A stretch of 64,000 nucleotides of DNA from Hydractinia symbiolongicarpus (GCF_029227915.1 NC_079889.1:5148001-5212000), one strand, 5' to 3'; counted from the stretch's first letter, positions 1 to 13,681 are shown. Notes: generated by a model from the sequence alone, not told the origin. Translations and numbers: made by a program.

Positions 1-3000
1 ATCTACGTGTGAGGCCTTTATTAGACTGCAAAATGCCATATTACAGCCTTTAATGGACTGTGCATGTAGTTAAGAGTGTTCTAAGGCCACGGCGCCAAGG
101 AAAACCTCTTGGAACGTTGTAGTGCATTGAGACTGAAAGGAATAGTGCAATGGTAACATTCGCAGGCAGATGGAACCACGTGATTTACGTGTGAGGCCTT
201 TATTAGACTGCAAAAGGCCATATTACAGCCTTTATAGGACTGTGCACGTAGTTAAGAGCGTTTTAAGGCGACGGCGCTAATGAAAATGACTTGGGACGTT
301 GTAGCGCATTGAGACTGGAAGGAATAGTCCAATGGAAAACTTCGCAGGCAGGTGAAACCACGTGATTTACGTGTGAGGCCTTTATTAGACTGCAAAAGGC
401 CATATTACAGCCTTTATAGGATTGTGAACGTAGTTAAGAGTGTTCTAAGGCAACGGCGCTAATGAAAACGACTTGGGACGTTGTAGCGCATTGAGACTGG
501 AACTAGTCCAATGGTAACCTGTGCAGGCAGTTGAAACCGCGTGATTTACGTCTGCGGCCTTTATTGGACTGCAAAAGGCCATATTACGGCTTTTATAGGA
601 CTGTGCCCGTAGTTAAGAGTGTTGCAATGCCACCGCGCCAAGGAAAACCTCTTGGAACGTCGCAGTGCATTGCGAGTGGAAGGAATAGTACAATAGTAAC
701 CTGCGCAGGCAGAGGGAACCACGTGATTTACGTGTGAGGCCTTTATGGGACTGCAAAAGGCCATATTACAGCCTTTATAGGACTGTGCACGTAGTTAAGA
801 GCGTTCAAACGCGACGTCGCTAATGAAAATAACTTGGGACGTTGTAGCGCATTGAGACTTGAAGGAATAGTCCAATGGTAACCTGCGCAGGCAGATGGGG
901 CCACGTGATTTACGTGTGAGGCCTTTATTAGACTGTAAAAGGCCATATTACAGCCTTCATAGGACTGTGCACGTAGTTAAGAGCGTTCTAAGGCGACGGC
1001 GCTAATGAAAACCTCTTGGAACGTCGCAGTGCATTGCGGGTGGAAGGAATAGTACAATAGTAACCTGCGCAGGCAGAGGGAACCACGTGATTTACGTGTG
1101 AGGCCTTTATGAGACTGCAAAATGCCATATTACAGCCTTTATAGGACTGTGCACGTAGTTAAGAGCGTTCTAAGGCGACGTCGCTAATGAAAATAACTTG
1201 GGACGTTGTAGCGCATTGAGACTTGAAGGAATAGTCCAATGGTAACCTTCGCAGGCAGGTGAAACCACGTGATTTACGTGTGAAGCTTTTATTAGACTGC
1301 AAAATGCCATATTACGGCCTATATAGGACTGTGCACGTAGTTAAGAGTGTTGTAAGGCCATGGCGCTAAGGAAAACCTCTTGGAACGTTGTAGTGCATTG
1401 AGACTGGAAGTAATAGTACAATGGTAAACTGCGCAGGCAGATGGAACCACGTGATCTACGTGTGAGGCCTTTATTAGACTGCAAAAGGCCATATTACAGC
1501 CTTTAATGGACTGTGCATGTAGTTAAGAGTGTTCTAAGGCCTCAGCGCTAAGGAGAACCACTCGGAACGTTGTAGTGCATTGAGACTGGAAGAAATAGTA
1601 CAATGGTAAACTGCGCAGGCAGATGGAACCACGTGATCTACGTGTGAGGCCTTTATTAGACTGCAAAAGGCCATATTACAGCCTTTATAGGACTGTGCAC
1701 GTAGTTAAGAGCGTTTTAAGTCGACGGCGCTAATGAAAATGACTTGGGACGTTGTAGCGCATTGAGACTGGAAGGAATAGTCCAATGGTAACCTTCGCAG
1801 GCAGGTGAAACCACGTGATTTACGTGTGAAGCCTTTATTAGACTGGAAAATGCCATATTACGGCCTTTATAGGACTGTGCACGTAGTTAAGAGTGTTGTA
1901 AGGCCATGGCGCTAAGGAAAACCTCTTGGAACGTTGTGGTGCATTGAGACTGGAAGAAATAGTACAATGGCAAACAGCGCAGGCAGATGGAACCACGTGA
2001 TCTACGTGTGAGGCCTTTATTAGACTGCAAAATGCCATATTACGGCCTTTATAGGACTGTGCACGTAGTTAAGAGTGTTGTAAGGCCACGGCGCCAAGGA
2101 AAACCTCTTGGAACGTTGTAGTGCATTGAGACTGAAAGGAATAGTCCAATGGTAACATTCGCAGGCAGATGGAACCACGTGATTTACGTGTGAGGCCTTT
2201 ATTAGACTGCAAAAGGCCATATTACAGCCTTTATAGGACTGTGCACGTAGTTAAGAGCGTTCTAAGGCGACTGCGCTAATGAAAATGACTTGGGACGTTG
2301 TAGCGCATTGACACTGGAAGGAATAGTCCAATGGTAAACTTCGCAGGCAGGTGAAACCACGTGATTTACGTGTGAGGCCTTTATTAGACTGCAAAAGGCC
2401 ATATTACAGCCTTTATAGGAATGTGCACGTAGTTAAGAGCGTTCTAAGGCGACAGCGCTAATGAAAATGACTTGGGACGTTGTAGTGCATTGAGACTGGA
2501 AGAAATAGTACAATGGTAAACTGCGCAGGCAGATGGAACCACGTGATCTACGTGTGAGGCCTTTATTAGACTGCAAAAGGCCATATTACAGCCTTTATAG
2601 GACTGTGCACGTAGTTAAGAGCGTTCTAAGGCGATGGCGCTAATGAAAATGACTTTGGACGTTGTAGGGCATTGAGACTGGAACGTCTAGTCCAATGGTA
2701 ACCTGCGCAGGCAGCTGAAACCGCGTGATTTACGTCTGCCGCCTTTATTGGACTGCAAAAGGCCATATTACGGCCTTTATAGGACTGTGCACGTAGTTAA
2801 GAGTGTTGTAAGGCCAAGGCGCCAAGGAAAACCTCTTGGAACGTTGTAGTGCATTGAGATTTGAAGGAATAGTCCAATGGTAACCTTTGCAGGCAGATGG
2901 AACCACGTGATTTACGTGTGAGGCCTTTATGAGACTGCAAAAGGCCATATTACAGCCTTTATAGGACTTTGCACGTAGTTAAGAGCGTTCTAAGGCGACG

Positions 3001-3090
3001 CCGCTAATGAAAATAACTTGGGACGTTGTAGCACATTGAGACTGGAAGAAATAGTCCAATGGTAACCTTTGCAGACTGGTGAAACCACGT

Positions 3091-3272
3091 GATTTACGTG
3101 TGAAGCCTTTATTAGACTGCAAAAGGCCATATTACGGCCTTTATAGGACTGTGCACGTAGTTAAGAGTGTTGTAAGGCCATGGCGCTAAGGAAAACCTCT
3201 TGGAACGTTGAAGTGCATTAAGACTGGAAGAAATAGTACAATGGTAACCTGCGCAGGCAGATGGAACCACGT
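3091..3272. repeat. Representative satellite monomer with its internal motifs
   Basis: One monomer, chosen to show the internal structure that recurs in nearly all others. The E-box hexamer CACGTG (3086-3091) overlaps the boundary and forms an inverted repeat, CACGT (3086-3090) and ACGTG (3096-3100), around a 5-base loop. A direct repeat 32 bases apart links GCCTTTATTAGACTG (3105-3119) to GCCTTTATAGGACTG (3137-3151). A perfect dyad has arms AAAGGCC (3122-3128) and GGCCTTT (3136-3142) with a 7-base loop. The 10-base palindrome CCTGCGCAGG lies at 3248-3257. In other monomers the dyad is partly lost (AAATGCC or CAGCC variants) and the E-box is followed by GATCT instead of GATTT. The choice of monomer start is arbitrary. 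Confidence 0.9.
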
Positions 3273-4124
3273 GATCTACGTGTGAGGCCTTTATTAGACT
3301 GCAAAAGGCCATATTACAGCCTTTAATGGACTGTGCATGTAGTTAAAAGTGTTCCAAGGCCTCAGCGCTAAGGAGAACCACTCGGAACGTTGTAGTGCAT
3401 TGAGACTGGAAGAAATAGTACAATAGTAACCTGCGCAGGCAGATGGAACCACGTGATTTACGTGTGAGGCCTTTATTAGACTGCAAAAGGCCATATTACA
3501 GCCTTTATAGGACTGTGCACGTAGTTAAGAGCGTTTTAAGGCGACGGCGCTAATGAAAATGACTTGGGACGTTGTAGCGCATTGAGACTGGAAGGAATAG
3601 TCCAATGGTAACCTTCGCAGGCAGGTGAAACCACGTGATTTACGTGTGAAGCCTTTATTAGACTGGAAAATGCCATATTACGGCCTTTATAGGACTGTGC
3701 ACGTAGTTAAGAGTGTTGTAAGGCCATGGCGCTAAGGAAAACCTCTTGGAACGTTGTGGTGCATTGGGACTGGAAGAAATAGTACAATGGTAAACTGCGC
3801 AGGCAGATGGAACCACGTGATCTACGTGTGAGGCCTTTATTAGACTGCAAAATGCCATATTACGGCCTTTATAGGACTGTGCACGCAGTTAAGAGTGTTG
3901 TAAGGCCACGGCGCCAAGGAAAACCTCTTGGAACGTTGTAGTGCATTGAGACTGGAAGGAATAGTCCAATGGTAAGATTCGCAGGCAGATGGAACCACGT
4001 GATTTACGTGTGAGGCCTTTATTAGACTGCAAAATGCCATATTACGTCCTTTATAGGACTGTGCACGTAGTTAAGAGCGTTCTAAGGCGACGGCGCTAAT
4101 GAAAATGACTTGGGACGTTGTAGC

Positions 4125-5960
4125 GCATTGAGACTGGAAGGAATAGTCCAATGGTAAACTTCGCAGGCAGGTGAAACCACGTGATTTACGTGTGAGGCCT
4201 TTATTAGACTGCAAAAGGCCATATTACAGCCTTTATAGGAATGTGCACGTAGTTAGGAGCGTTCTAAGGCGACGGCGCTAATGAAAATGACTTGGGACGT
4301 TGTAGCGCATTGAGACTGGAAGGAATAGTCCAATGGTAAACTTCGCAGGCAGGTGGAACCACGTGATCTACGTGTGAGGCCTTTATTAGATTGCAAAATG
4401 CCATATTACGGCCTTTATAGGACTGTGCACGTAGTTAAGAGTGTTGTAAGGCAACGGCGCCAAGGAAAATCTGTTGGAACGTTGTAGTGCATTGAGACTG
4501 GAAGGAATAGTCCAATGGTAACCGTCGCAGGCAGGTGAAACCACGTGATTTACGTGTGAAGCCTTTATTAGACTGGAAAATGCCATATTACGGCCTTTAT
4601 AGGACTGTGCACGTAGTTAAGAGTGTTGTAAGGCCATGGCGCTAAGGAAAACCTCTTGGAACGTTGTGGTGCATTGAGACTGGAAGAAATAGTACAATGG
4701 TAAACTGCGCAGGCAGATGGAACCACGTGATCTACGTGTGAGGCCTTTATTAGACTGCAAAATGCCATATTACGGCCTTTATACGACTGTGCACGTAGTT
4801 AAGAGTGTTGTAAGGCCACGGCGCCAAGGAAAACCTCTTGGAACGTTGTAGTGCATTGAGAGTGGAAGGAATAGTCCAATGGTAACATTCGCAGGCAGAT
4901 GAAACCACGTGATTTCCGTGTGAGGCCTTTATTAGACTGCAAAAGGCCATATTACAGCCTTTATAGGACTGTGCACGTAGTTAAGAGCGTTCTAAGGCGA
5001 CGGCGTCAATGAAAATGACTTGGGACGTTGTAGTGCATTGAGACTGGAAGGAATAGTCCAATGGTAAACTTCGCAGGCAGGTGAAACCACGTGATTTACG
5101 TGTGAGGCCTTTATTAGACTGCAAAAGGCCATATTACAGCCTTTATAGGAATGTGCACGTAGTTAGGAGCGTTCTAAGGCGACGGCGCTAATGAAAATGA
5201 CTTGGGACGTTGTAGCGCATTGAGACTGGAAGGAATAGTCCAATGGTAAACTTCGCAGGCAGGTGGAACCACGTGATCTACGTGTGAGGCCTTTATTAGA
5301 TTGCAAAATGCCATATTACGGCCTTTATAGGACTGTGCACGTAGTTAAGAGTGTTGTAAGGCAACGGCGCCAAGGAAAATCTGTTGGAACGTTGTAGTGC
5401 ATTGAGACTGGAAGGAATAGTCCAATGGTAACCGTCGCAGGCAGGTGAAACCACGTGATTTACGTGTGAAGCCTTTATTAGACTGGAAAATGCCATATTA
5501 CGGCCTTTATAGGACTGTGCACGTAGTTAAGAGTGTTGTAAGGCCATGGCGCTAAGGAAAACCTCTTGGAACGTTGTGGTGCATTGAGACTGGAAGAAAT
5601 AGTACAATGGTAAACTGCGCAGGCAGATGGAACCACGTGATCTACGTGTGAGGCCTTTATTAGACTGCAAAATGCCATATTACGGCCTTTATACGACTGT
5701 GCACGTAGTTAAGAGTGTTGTAAGGCCACGGCGCCAAGGAAAACCTCTTGGAACGTTGTAGTGCATTGAGAGTGGAAGGAATAGTCCAATGGTAACATTC
5801 GCAGGCAGATGAAACCACGTGATTTCCGTGTGAGGCCTTTATTAGACTGCAAAAGGCCATATTACAGCCTTTATAGGACTGTGCACGTAGTTAAGAGCGT
5901 TCTAAGGCGACGGCGTCAATGAAAATGACTTGGGACGTTGTAGTGCATTGAGACTGGAAG
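4125..5960. repeat. Tandem duplication of a 5-monomer (910 bp) block
   Basis: Bases 4125-5050 and 5035-5960 match at a shift of exactly 910 (5 x 182). They share rare variants: TTAGGAGCG, AAAATCTGTTGG, ATACGACTG and GATTTCCGTG. I saw no difference over the 926 matching bases in the parts I compared. The edges are set by a C/T difference at 4124/5034 and a G/A difference at 5051/5961. This is a very recent block duplication, by unequal exchange or a similar process. Confidence 0.92.
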
Positions 5961-8900
5961 AAATAGTACAATGGTAAACTGCGCAGGCAGATGGAACCAC
6001 GTGATCTACGTGTGAGGCCTTTATTAGACTGCAAAAGGCCATATTACAGCCTTTATAGGACTGTGCACGTAGTTAAGAGCGTTTTAAGGCGATGGCGCTA
6101 ATGAAAATGACTTTTGACGTTGTAGCGCATTGAGACTGGAACGTCTAGTCCAATGGTAACCTGCGCAGGCAGCTGAAAACGCGTGATTTACGTTTGCCGC
6201 CTTTATTGGACTGCAAAAGGCCATATTACGGCCTTTATAGGACTGTGCACGTAGTTAAGAGTGTTGTAAGGCCAAGGCGCCAAGGAAAACCTCTTGGAAC
6301 GTTGTAGTGCATTGAGATTTGAAGGAATAGTCCAATGGTAACCTTTGCAGGCAGATGAAACCACGTGATTTACGTGTGAGGCCTTTATGAGACTGCAAAA
6401 GGCCATATTACAGCCTTTATAGGACTGTGCACGTAGTTAAGAGCGTTCTAAGGCGACGTCGCTAATGAAAATAACTTGGGACGTTGTAGCACATTGAGAC
6501 TGGAAGAAATAGTCCAATGGTAACCTTTGCAGACTGGTGAAACCACTTGATTTACGTGTGAAGCCTTTATTAGACTGCAAAAGGCCATATTACGGCCTTT
6601 ATAGGACTGTGCACGTAGTTAAGAGTGTTGTAAGGCCATGGCGCTAAGGAAAACCTCTTGGAACGTTGAAGTGCATTAAGACTGGAAGAAATAGTACAAT
6701 GGTAATCTGCGCAGGCAGACGGAACCACGTGATCTACGTGTGAGGCCTTTATTAGACTGCAAAAGGCCATATTACAGCTTTTATAGGACTGTGCACGTAG
6801 TTAAGAGCGTTCTAAGGCGATGGCGCTAATGAAAATGACTTGGGACGTTGTAGCGCATTGAGACTGGAACAACTAGTCCAATAGTAACCTGCGCAGGCAG
6901 GTGAAACCACGTGATTTACGTGTGAAGCCTTTATGAGACTGCAAAAGGCCATATTACAGCCTTTATAGGACTGTGCACGTAGTTAAGAGCGTTCTAAGGC
7001 GACGTCGCTAATGAAAATAACTTGGGACGTTGTAGCGCATTGAGACTTGAAGGAATAGTCCAATGGTAACCTTTGCAGGCAGGTGAAACCACGTGATTTA
7101 CGTGTGAAGCCTTTATTAGACTGCAAAATGCCATATTACGGCCTTTATAAGACTGTGCACGTAGTTAAGAGTGTTGTAAGGCCATGGCGCTAAGGAAAAC
7201 CTCTTGGAACGTTGTAGTGCATTGAGACTGGAAGAAATAGTACAATGGTAAACTGCACAGGCAGGTAAAACCACGTGATTTACGTGTGAAGCCTTTATTA
7301 GACTGCAAAATGCCATATTACGGCCTATATAGGACTGTGCACGTAGTTAAGAGTGTTGTAAGGCCATGGCACTAAGGAAAACCTCTTGGAACGTTGTAGT
7401 GCATTGAAACTGGAAGAAATAGTACAATGGTAAACTGCGCAGGCAGATGGAACCACGTGATCTACGTGTGAGGCCTTTATTAGACTGCAAAATGCCATAT
7501 TACGGCCTTTATAGGACTGTGCACGTAGTTAAGAGTGTTGTAAGGCCACGGCGCCAAGGAAAACCTCTTGGAACGTTGTAGTGCATTGAGACTGGAACGT
7601 CTAGTCCAATGGTAACCTGCGCAGGCAGCTGAAACTGCGTGATTTACGTCTGCGGCCTTTATTGGACTGCAAAGGGCCATAATACGGCCTTTATAGGATT
7701 GTGAACGTAGTTAAGAGTGTTCTAAGGCAACGGCGCTAATGAAAACGACTTGGGACGTTGTAGCGCATTGAGACTGGAACGACTAGTCCAATCGTAACCT
7801 GCGCAGGCAGCTGAAACCGCGTGAATTACGTCTGCGGCCTTTATTGGACTGCAAAAGGCCATATTACGGCTTTTATAGGACTGTGCACGTAGTTAAGAGT
7901 GTTGCAAGGCCACCGCGCCAAGGAAAACCTCTTGGAACGTCGCAGTGCATTGCGACTGGAAGGAATAGTACAATAGTAACCTGCGCAGGCAGAGGGAACC
8001 ACGTGATTTACGTGTGAGGCCTTTATGGGACTGCGAAAGGCCATATTACAGCCTTTATAGGACTGTGCACGTAGTTAAGAACGTTCTAAGGCGACGTCGC
8101 TAATGAAAATAACTTGGTACGTTGTAGCACATTGAGACTTGAAGGAATAGTCCAATTGTAACCTTCGCAGGCAGGTGAAACCACGTGATTTACGTGTGAA
8201 GCCTTTATTAGACTGCAAAATGCCATATTACGGCCCTTATAGGACTGTGCACGTAGTTAAGAGTGTTGTAAGGCCATGGCGCTAAGGAAAACCTCTTGGA
8301 ACGTTGTAGTGCATTGAGACTGGAAGAAATAGTACAATGGTAAACTGCGCTGGCGGATGGAACCACGTGATCTACGTGTGAGGCCTTTATGGGACTGCAA
8401 AAGGCCATATTACAGCCTTTATAGGACTGTGCACGTAGTTAAGAGCGTTCTAAGGCGACGTCGCTAATGAAAATAACTTGGGACGTTGTAGCACATTGAG
8501 ACTGGAAGAAATAGTCCAATGGTAACCTTTGCAGACTGGTGAAACCACGTGATTTACGTGTGAAGCCTTTATTAGACTGCAAAAGGCCATATTACGGCCT
8601 TTATAGGACTGTGCACGTAGTTAAGAGTGTTGTAAGGCCATGGCGCTAAGGAAAACCTCTTGGAACGTTGAAGTGCATTACGACTGGAAGAAATAGTACA
8701 ATGGTAACCTGCGCAGGCAGATGGAACCACGTGATCTACGTGTGAGGCCTTTATTAGACTGCAAAAGGCCATATTACAGCCTTTATAGGACTGTGCACGT
8801 AGTTAAGAGCGTTCTAAGGCGATGGCGCTAATGAAAATGACTTGGGACGTTGTAGCGCATTGAGACTGGAACAACTAGTCCAATAGTAACCTGCGCAGGC

Positions 8901-9539
8901 AGGTGAAACCACGTGATTTACGTGTCAGGCCTTTATTAGACTGCAAAGTGCCATATTACGGCCTTTATAGGACTGTGCACGTAGTAAAGAGTGTTCTAAG
9001 GCCTCAGCGCTAAGGAGAACCACTCGGAACGTTGTAGTGCATTGAGACTGGAAGAAATAGTACAATAGTAACCTGCGCAGGCAGATGGAACCACGTGATT
9101 TACGTGTGAGGCCTTTATTAGACTGCAAAATGCCATATTACGGGCTTTATAGGACTGTGCACGTAGTTAAGAGTGTTGTAAGGCCATGGCGCTAAGGAAA
9201 ACCTCTTGGAACGTTGTGGTGCATTGAGACTGGAAGAAATAGTACAATGGTAAACTGCGCAGGCAGATGGAACCACGTGATCTACGTGTGAGGCCTTTAT
9301 TAGACTGCAAAATGCCATATTACGGCCTTTATAGGACTGTGCACGTAGTTAAGAGTGTTGTAAGGCCACGGCGCCAAGGAAAACCTCTTGGAACGTTGTA
9401 GTGCATTGAGACTGGAAGGAAAAGTCCAATGGTAACATTCGCAGGCAGATGGAACAACGTGATTTACGTCTGCGGCCTTTATTGGACTGCAAAAGGCCAT
9501 ATTACAGCCTTTATAGGACTGTGCACGTAGTTAAGAGCG

Positions 9540-10774
9540 TTCTAAGGCGACGTCGCTAATGAAAATAACTTGGGACGTTGTAACACATTGAGACTGGAAG
9601 GAATAGTCCAATGGTAACATTTGCAGGCAGATGGAACAACGTGATTTACGTGTGAGGCCTTTATTAGACTGCAAAATGGCATATTACGGCCTTTATAGGA
9701 CTGTGCACGTAGTTAAGAGTGTTGTAAGGCCACGGGGCCAAGGAAAACCTCTTGGAACGTTGTAGTGCATTGAGACTGGAAGGAATAGTCCAATGGTAAT
9801 ATTCGCAGGCAGATGGAACCACGTGATTTACGTGTGAGGCCTTTATTAGACTGCAAAAGGCCATATTACAGCCTTTATAGGACTGTGCACGTAGTTAAGA
9901 GCGTTCTAAGGCGACGGCGCTAATGAAAACGACTTGGGACGTTGTAGCGCATTGAGACTGGAAGAACTAGTCCAATTGTACCCTGCGCAGGCAGGTGAAA
10001 CCACGTGATTTACGTGTGAAGCCTTTATTAGACTGCAAAATGCCATATTACGGCCTTTATAGGACTGTGCACGTAGTTAAGAGTGTTGTAAGTTCACAGC
10101 GCCAAGGAAAACCTCTTGGAACGTTGTAGTGCATTGAGACTGGAAGGAATAGTCCAATGGTAACATTCGCAGGCAGATGGAACCACGTGATTTACGTGTG
10201 AGGCCTTTATTAGACTGCAAAAGGCCATATTACAGCCTTTATAGGACTGTGCACGCAGTTAAGAGCGTTCTAAGGCGACGGCGCTAATGAAAATGACTTG
10301 GGACGTTGTAGCGCATTGAGACTGGAAGAAATAGTACAATGGTAAACTGCGCAGGCGGATGGAACCACGTGATCTACGTGTGAGGCCTTTATTAGACTGC
10401 AAAATGCCATATTACGGCCTTTATAGGACTGTGCACGTAGTTAAGAGTGTTGTAAGGCCACCGCGCCAAGGAAAACCTCTTGGAACGTTGTAGTGCATTG
10501 AGACTGGAAGGAATAGTCCAATGGTAACATTCGCAGGCAGATGGAACAACGTGATTTACGTGTGAGGCCTTTATTAGACTGCAAAATGCCATATTACGGC
10601 CTTTATAGGACTGTGCACGTAGTTAAGAGTGTTGTAAGGCCACCGCGCCAAGGAAAACCTCTTGGAACGTTGAAGTGCATTAAGACTGGAAGAAATATTA
10701 CAAAGGTAAACTGCGCAGGCGGATGGAACCACGTGATCTACGTGTGAGGCCTTTATTAGACTGCAAAAGGCCAT
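9540..10774. repeat. Satellite cassette copied again at about 17.4-19.0 kb
   Basis: The monomers at 9,664-10,774 recur at 17,490-18,965 with the same rare variants: CACGGGGCCAAGG, TAAGTTCACAGCGCC, and the GGAACAACG / AAATATTACAAAGG pair. The offset is 7,826 (43 monomers) at the left end and 8,191 (45 monomers plus 1) at the right, so the second copy gained two monomers and one base around 18.1-18.5 kb. Relatives of the cassette end also occur near 32.4-32.8, 33.65-34.0 and 42.6-43.0 kb. Confidence 0.85.
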
Positions 10775-13681
10775 ATTACAGCCTTTATAGGACTGTGCAC
10801 GTAGTTAAGAGTGTTTTAAGGCGACGACGCTAATGAAAATGACTTGGGACGTTGTAGCGCATTGAGACTGGAAGGAATAGTCCAATCGTAACCTTCGCAG
10901 GCAGGTGAAACCACGTGATTTACGTGTGAAGCCTTTATTAGACTGGAAAATGCCATATTACGGCCTTTATAGGACTGTGCACGTAGTTAAGAGTGTTGTA
11001 AAGCCATGGCGCTAAGGAAAACCTCTTGGAACGTTGTGGTGCATTGAGACTGGAAGAAATAGTACAATGGCAAACTGCGCAGGCAGATGGAACCACGTGA
11101 TCTACGTGTGAGGCCTTTATTAGACTGCAAAATGCCATATTACGGCCTTTATAGGACTGTGCGCGTAGTTAAGAGTGTTGTAAGGCCACGGCGCCAAGGA
11201 AAACCTCTTGGAACGTTGTAGTGCATTGAGACTGGAAGGAATAGTCCAATGGTAACATTCGCAGGCAGATGGAACCACGTGATTTACGTGTGAGGCCTTT
11301 ATTAGACTGCAAAAGACCATATTACAGCCTTTATAGGACTGTGCACGTAGTTAAGAGCGTTCTAAGGCGACGGCACTAATGAAAATGACTTGGGACGTTG
11401 TAGCGCATTGAGACTAGAAGGAATAGTCCAATGGTAAACTTCGCAGGCAGGTGAAACCACGTGATTTACGTGTGAGGCCTTTATTAGATTGCAAAATGCC
11501 ATATTACGGCCTTTATAGGACTGTGCACGTAGTTAAGAGTGTTGTAAGGCAACGGCGCCAAGGAAAATCTCTTGGAACGTTGTAGTGCATTGAGACTGGA
11601 AGGAATAGTCCAATGGTAACCTTCGCAGGCAGGTGAAACCACGTGATTTACGTGTGAAGCCTTTATTAGACTGGAAAATGCCATATTACGGCCTTTATAG
11701 GACTGTGCACGTAGTTAAGAGTGTTGTAAGGCCATGGCGCTAAGGAAAACCTCTTGGAACGTTGTGGTGCATTGAGACTGGAAGAAATAGTACAATGGTA
11801 AACTGCGCAGGCAGATGGAACCACGTGATCTACGTGTGAGGCCTTTATTAGACTGCAAAATGCCATATTACGGCCTTTATACGACTGTGCACGTAGTTCA
11901 GAGTGTTGTAAGGCCACGGCGCCAAGGAAAACCTCTTGGAACGTTGTAGTGCATTGAGACTGGAAGGAATAGTCCAATGGTAACATTCGCAGGCAGATGG
12001 AACCACGTGATTTACGTGTGAGGCCTTTATTAGACTGCAAAAGGCCATATTACAGCCTTTATAGGACTGTGCACGTAGTTAAGAGCGTTCTAAGGCGACG
12101 GCGTCAATGAAAATGACTTGGGACGTTGTAGCGCATTGAGACTGGAAGGAATAGTCCAATGGTAAACTTCGCAGGCAGGTGAAACCACGTGATTTACGTG
12201 TGAGGCCTTTATTAGACTGCAAAAGGCCATATTACAGCCTTTATAGGAATGTGCACGTAGTTAAGAGCGTTCTAAGGCGACGGCGCAAATGAAAATGACT
12301 TGGGACGTTGTAGTGCATTGAGACTGGAAGAAATAGTACAATGGTAAACTGCGCAGGCAGATGGAACCACGTGATCTACGTGTGAGGCCTTTATTAGACT
12401 GCAAAAGGCCATATTACAGCCTTTATAGGACTGTGCACGTAGTTAAGAGCGTTTTAAGGCGATGGCGCTAATGAAAATGACTTTTGACGTTGTAGCGCAT
12501 TGAGACTGGAACGTCTAGTCCAATGGTAACCTGCGCAGGCAGCTGAAAACGCGTGATTTACGTTTGCCGCCTTTATTGGACTGCAAAAGGCCATATTACG
12601 GCCTTTATAGGACTGTGCACGTAGTTAAGAGTGTTGTAAGGCCAAGGCGCCAAGGAAAACCTCTTGGAACGTTGTAGTGCATTGAGATTTGAAGGAATAG
12701 TCCAATGGTAACCTTTGCAGGCAGATGGAACCACGTGATTTACGTGTGAGGCCTTTATGAGACTGCAAAAGGCCATATTACAGCCTTTATAGGACTGTGC
12801 ACGTAGTTAAGAGCGTTCTAAGGCCATGGCGCTAAGGAAAACCTCTTGGAACGTTGAAGTGCATTAAGACTGGAAGAAATAGTACAATGGTAACCTGCGC
12901 AGGCAGACGGAACCACGTGATCTACGTGTGAGGCCTTTATTAGACTGCAAAAGGCCATATTACAGCTTTTATAGGACTGTGCACGTAGTTAAGAGCGTTC
13001 TAAGGCGATGGCGCTAATGAAAATGACTTGGGACGTTGTAGCGCATTGAGACTGGAACAACTAGTCCAATAGTAACCTGCGCAGGCAGGTGAAACCACGT
13101 GATTTACGTGTGAAGCCTTTATGAGACTGCAAAAGGCCATATTACAGCCTTTATAGGACTGTGCACGTAGTTAAGAGCGTTCTAAGGCGACGTCGCTAAT
13201 GAAAATAACTTGGGACGTTGTAGCGCATTGAGACTTGAAGGAATAGTCCAATGGTAACCTTTGCAGGCAGGTGAAACCACGTGATTTACGTGTGAAGCCT
13301 TTATTAGACTGCAAAATGCCATATTACGGCCTTTATAGGACTGTGCACGTAGTTAAGAGTGTTGTAAGGCCATGGCGCTAAGGAAAACCTCTTGGAACGT
13401 TGTAGTGCATTGAGACTGGAAGAAATAGTACAATGGTAAACTGCACAGGCAGGTAAAACCACGTGATTTACGTGTGAAGCCTTTATTAGACTGCAAAATG
13501 CCATATTACGGCCTATATAGGACTGTGCACGTAGTTAAGAGTGTTGTAAGGCCATGGCACTAAGGAAAACCTCTTGGAACGTTGTAGTGCATTGAAACTG
13601 GAAGAAATAGTACAATGGTAAACTGCGCAGGCAGATGGAACCACGTGATCTACGTGTGAGGCCTTTATTAGACTGCAAAAT

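Noticed and set aside
3070-3095. CENP-B box in the monomer
   Set aside because: The nearest match (TTCG in CTTCGCAGGCAGGTG) lacks the required A and CGGG positions, and some monomers have TTTG. A centromeric role is possible but this motif does not support it.
3091-3272. Pol III A and B boxes (SINE-derived satellite)
   Set aside because: No adjacent A-box and B-box match at the proper spacing was found; the nearest GTTCAA-like string (about 805) fails at the last position and occurs in only one monomer.
10541-10747. Plus-strand ORFs of 68-72 codons (also at 18,732, 32,531, 33,804, 42,722, 43,447, 43,802)
   Set aside because: They arise where one monomer variant joins ATGGAACAACGTG or a similar start to an open stretch. 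They follow monomer class and have no independent coding signal.
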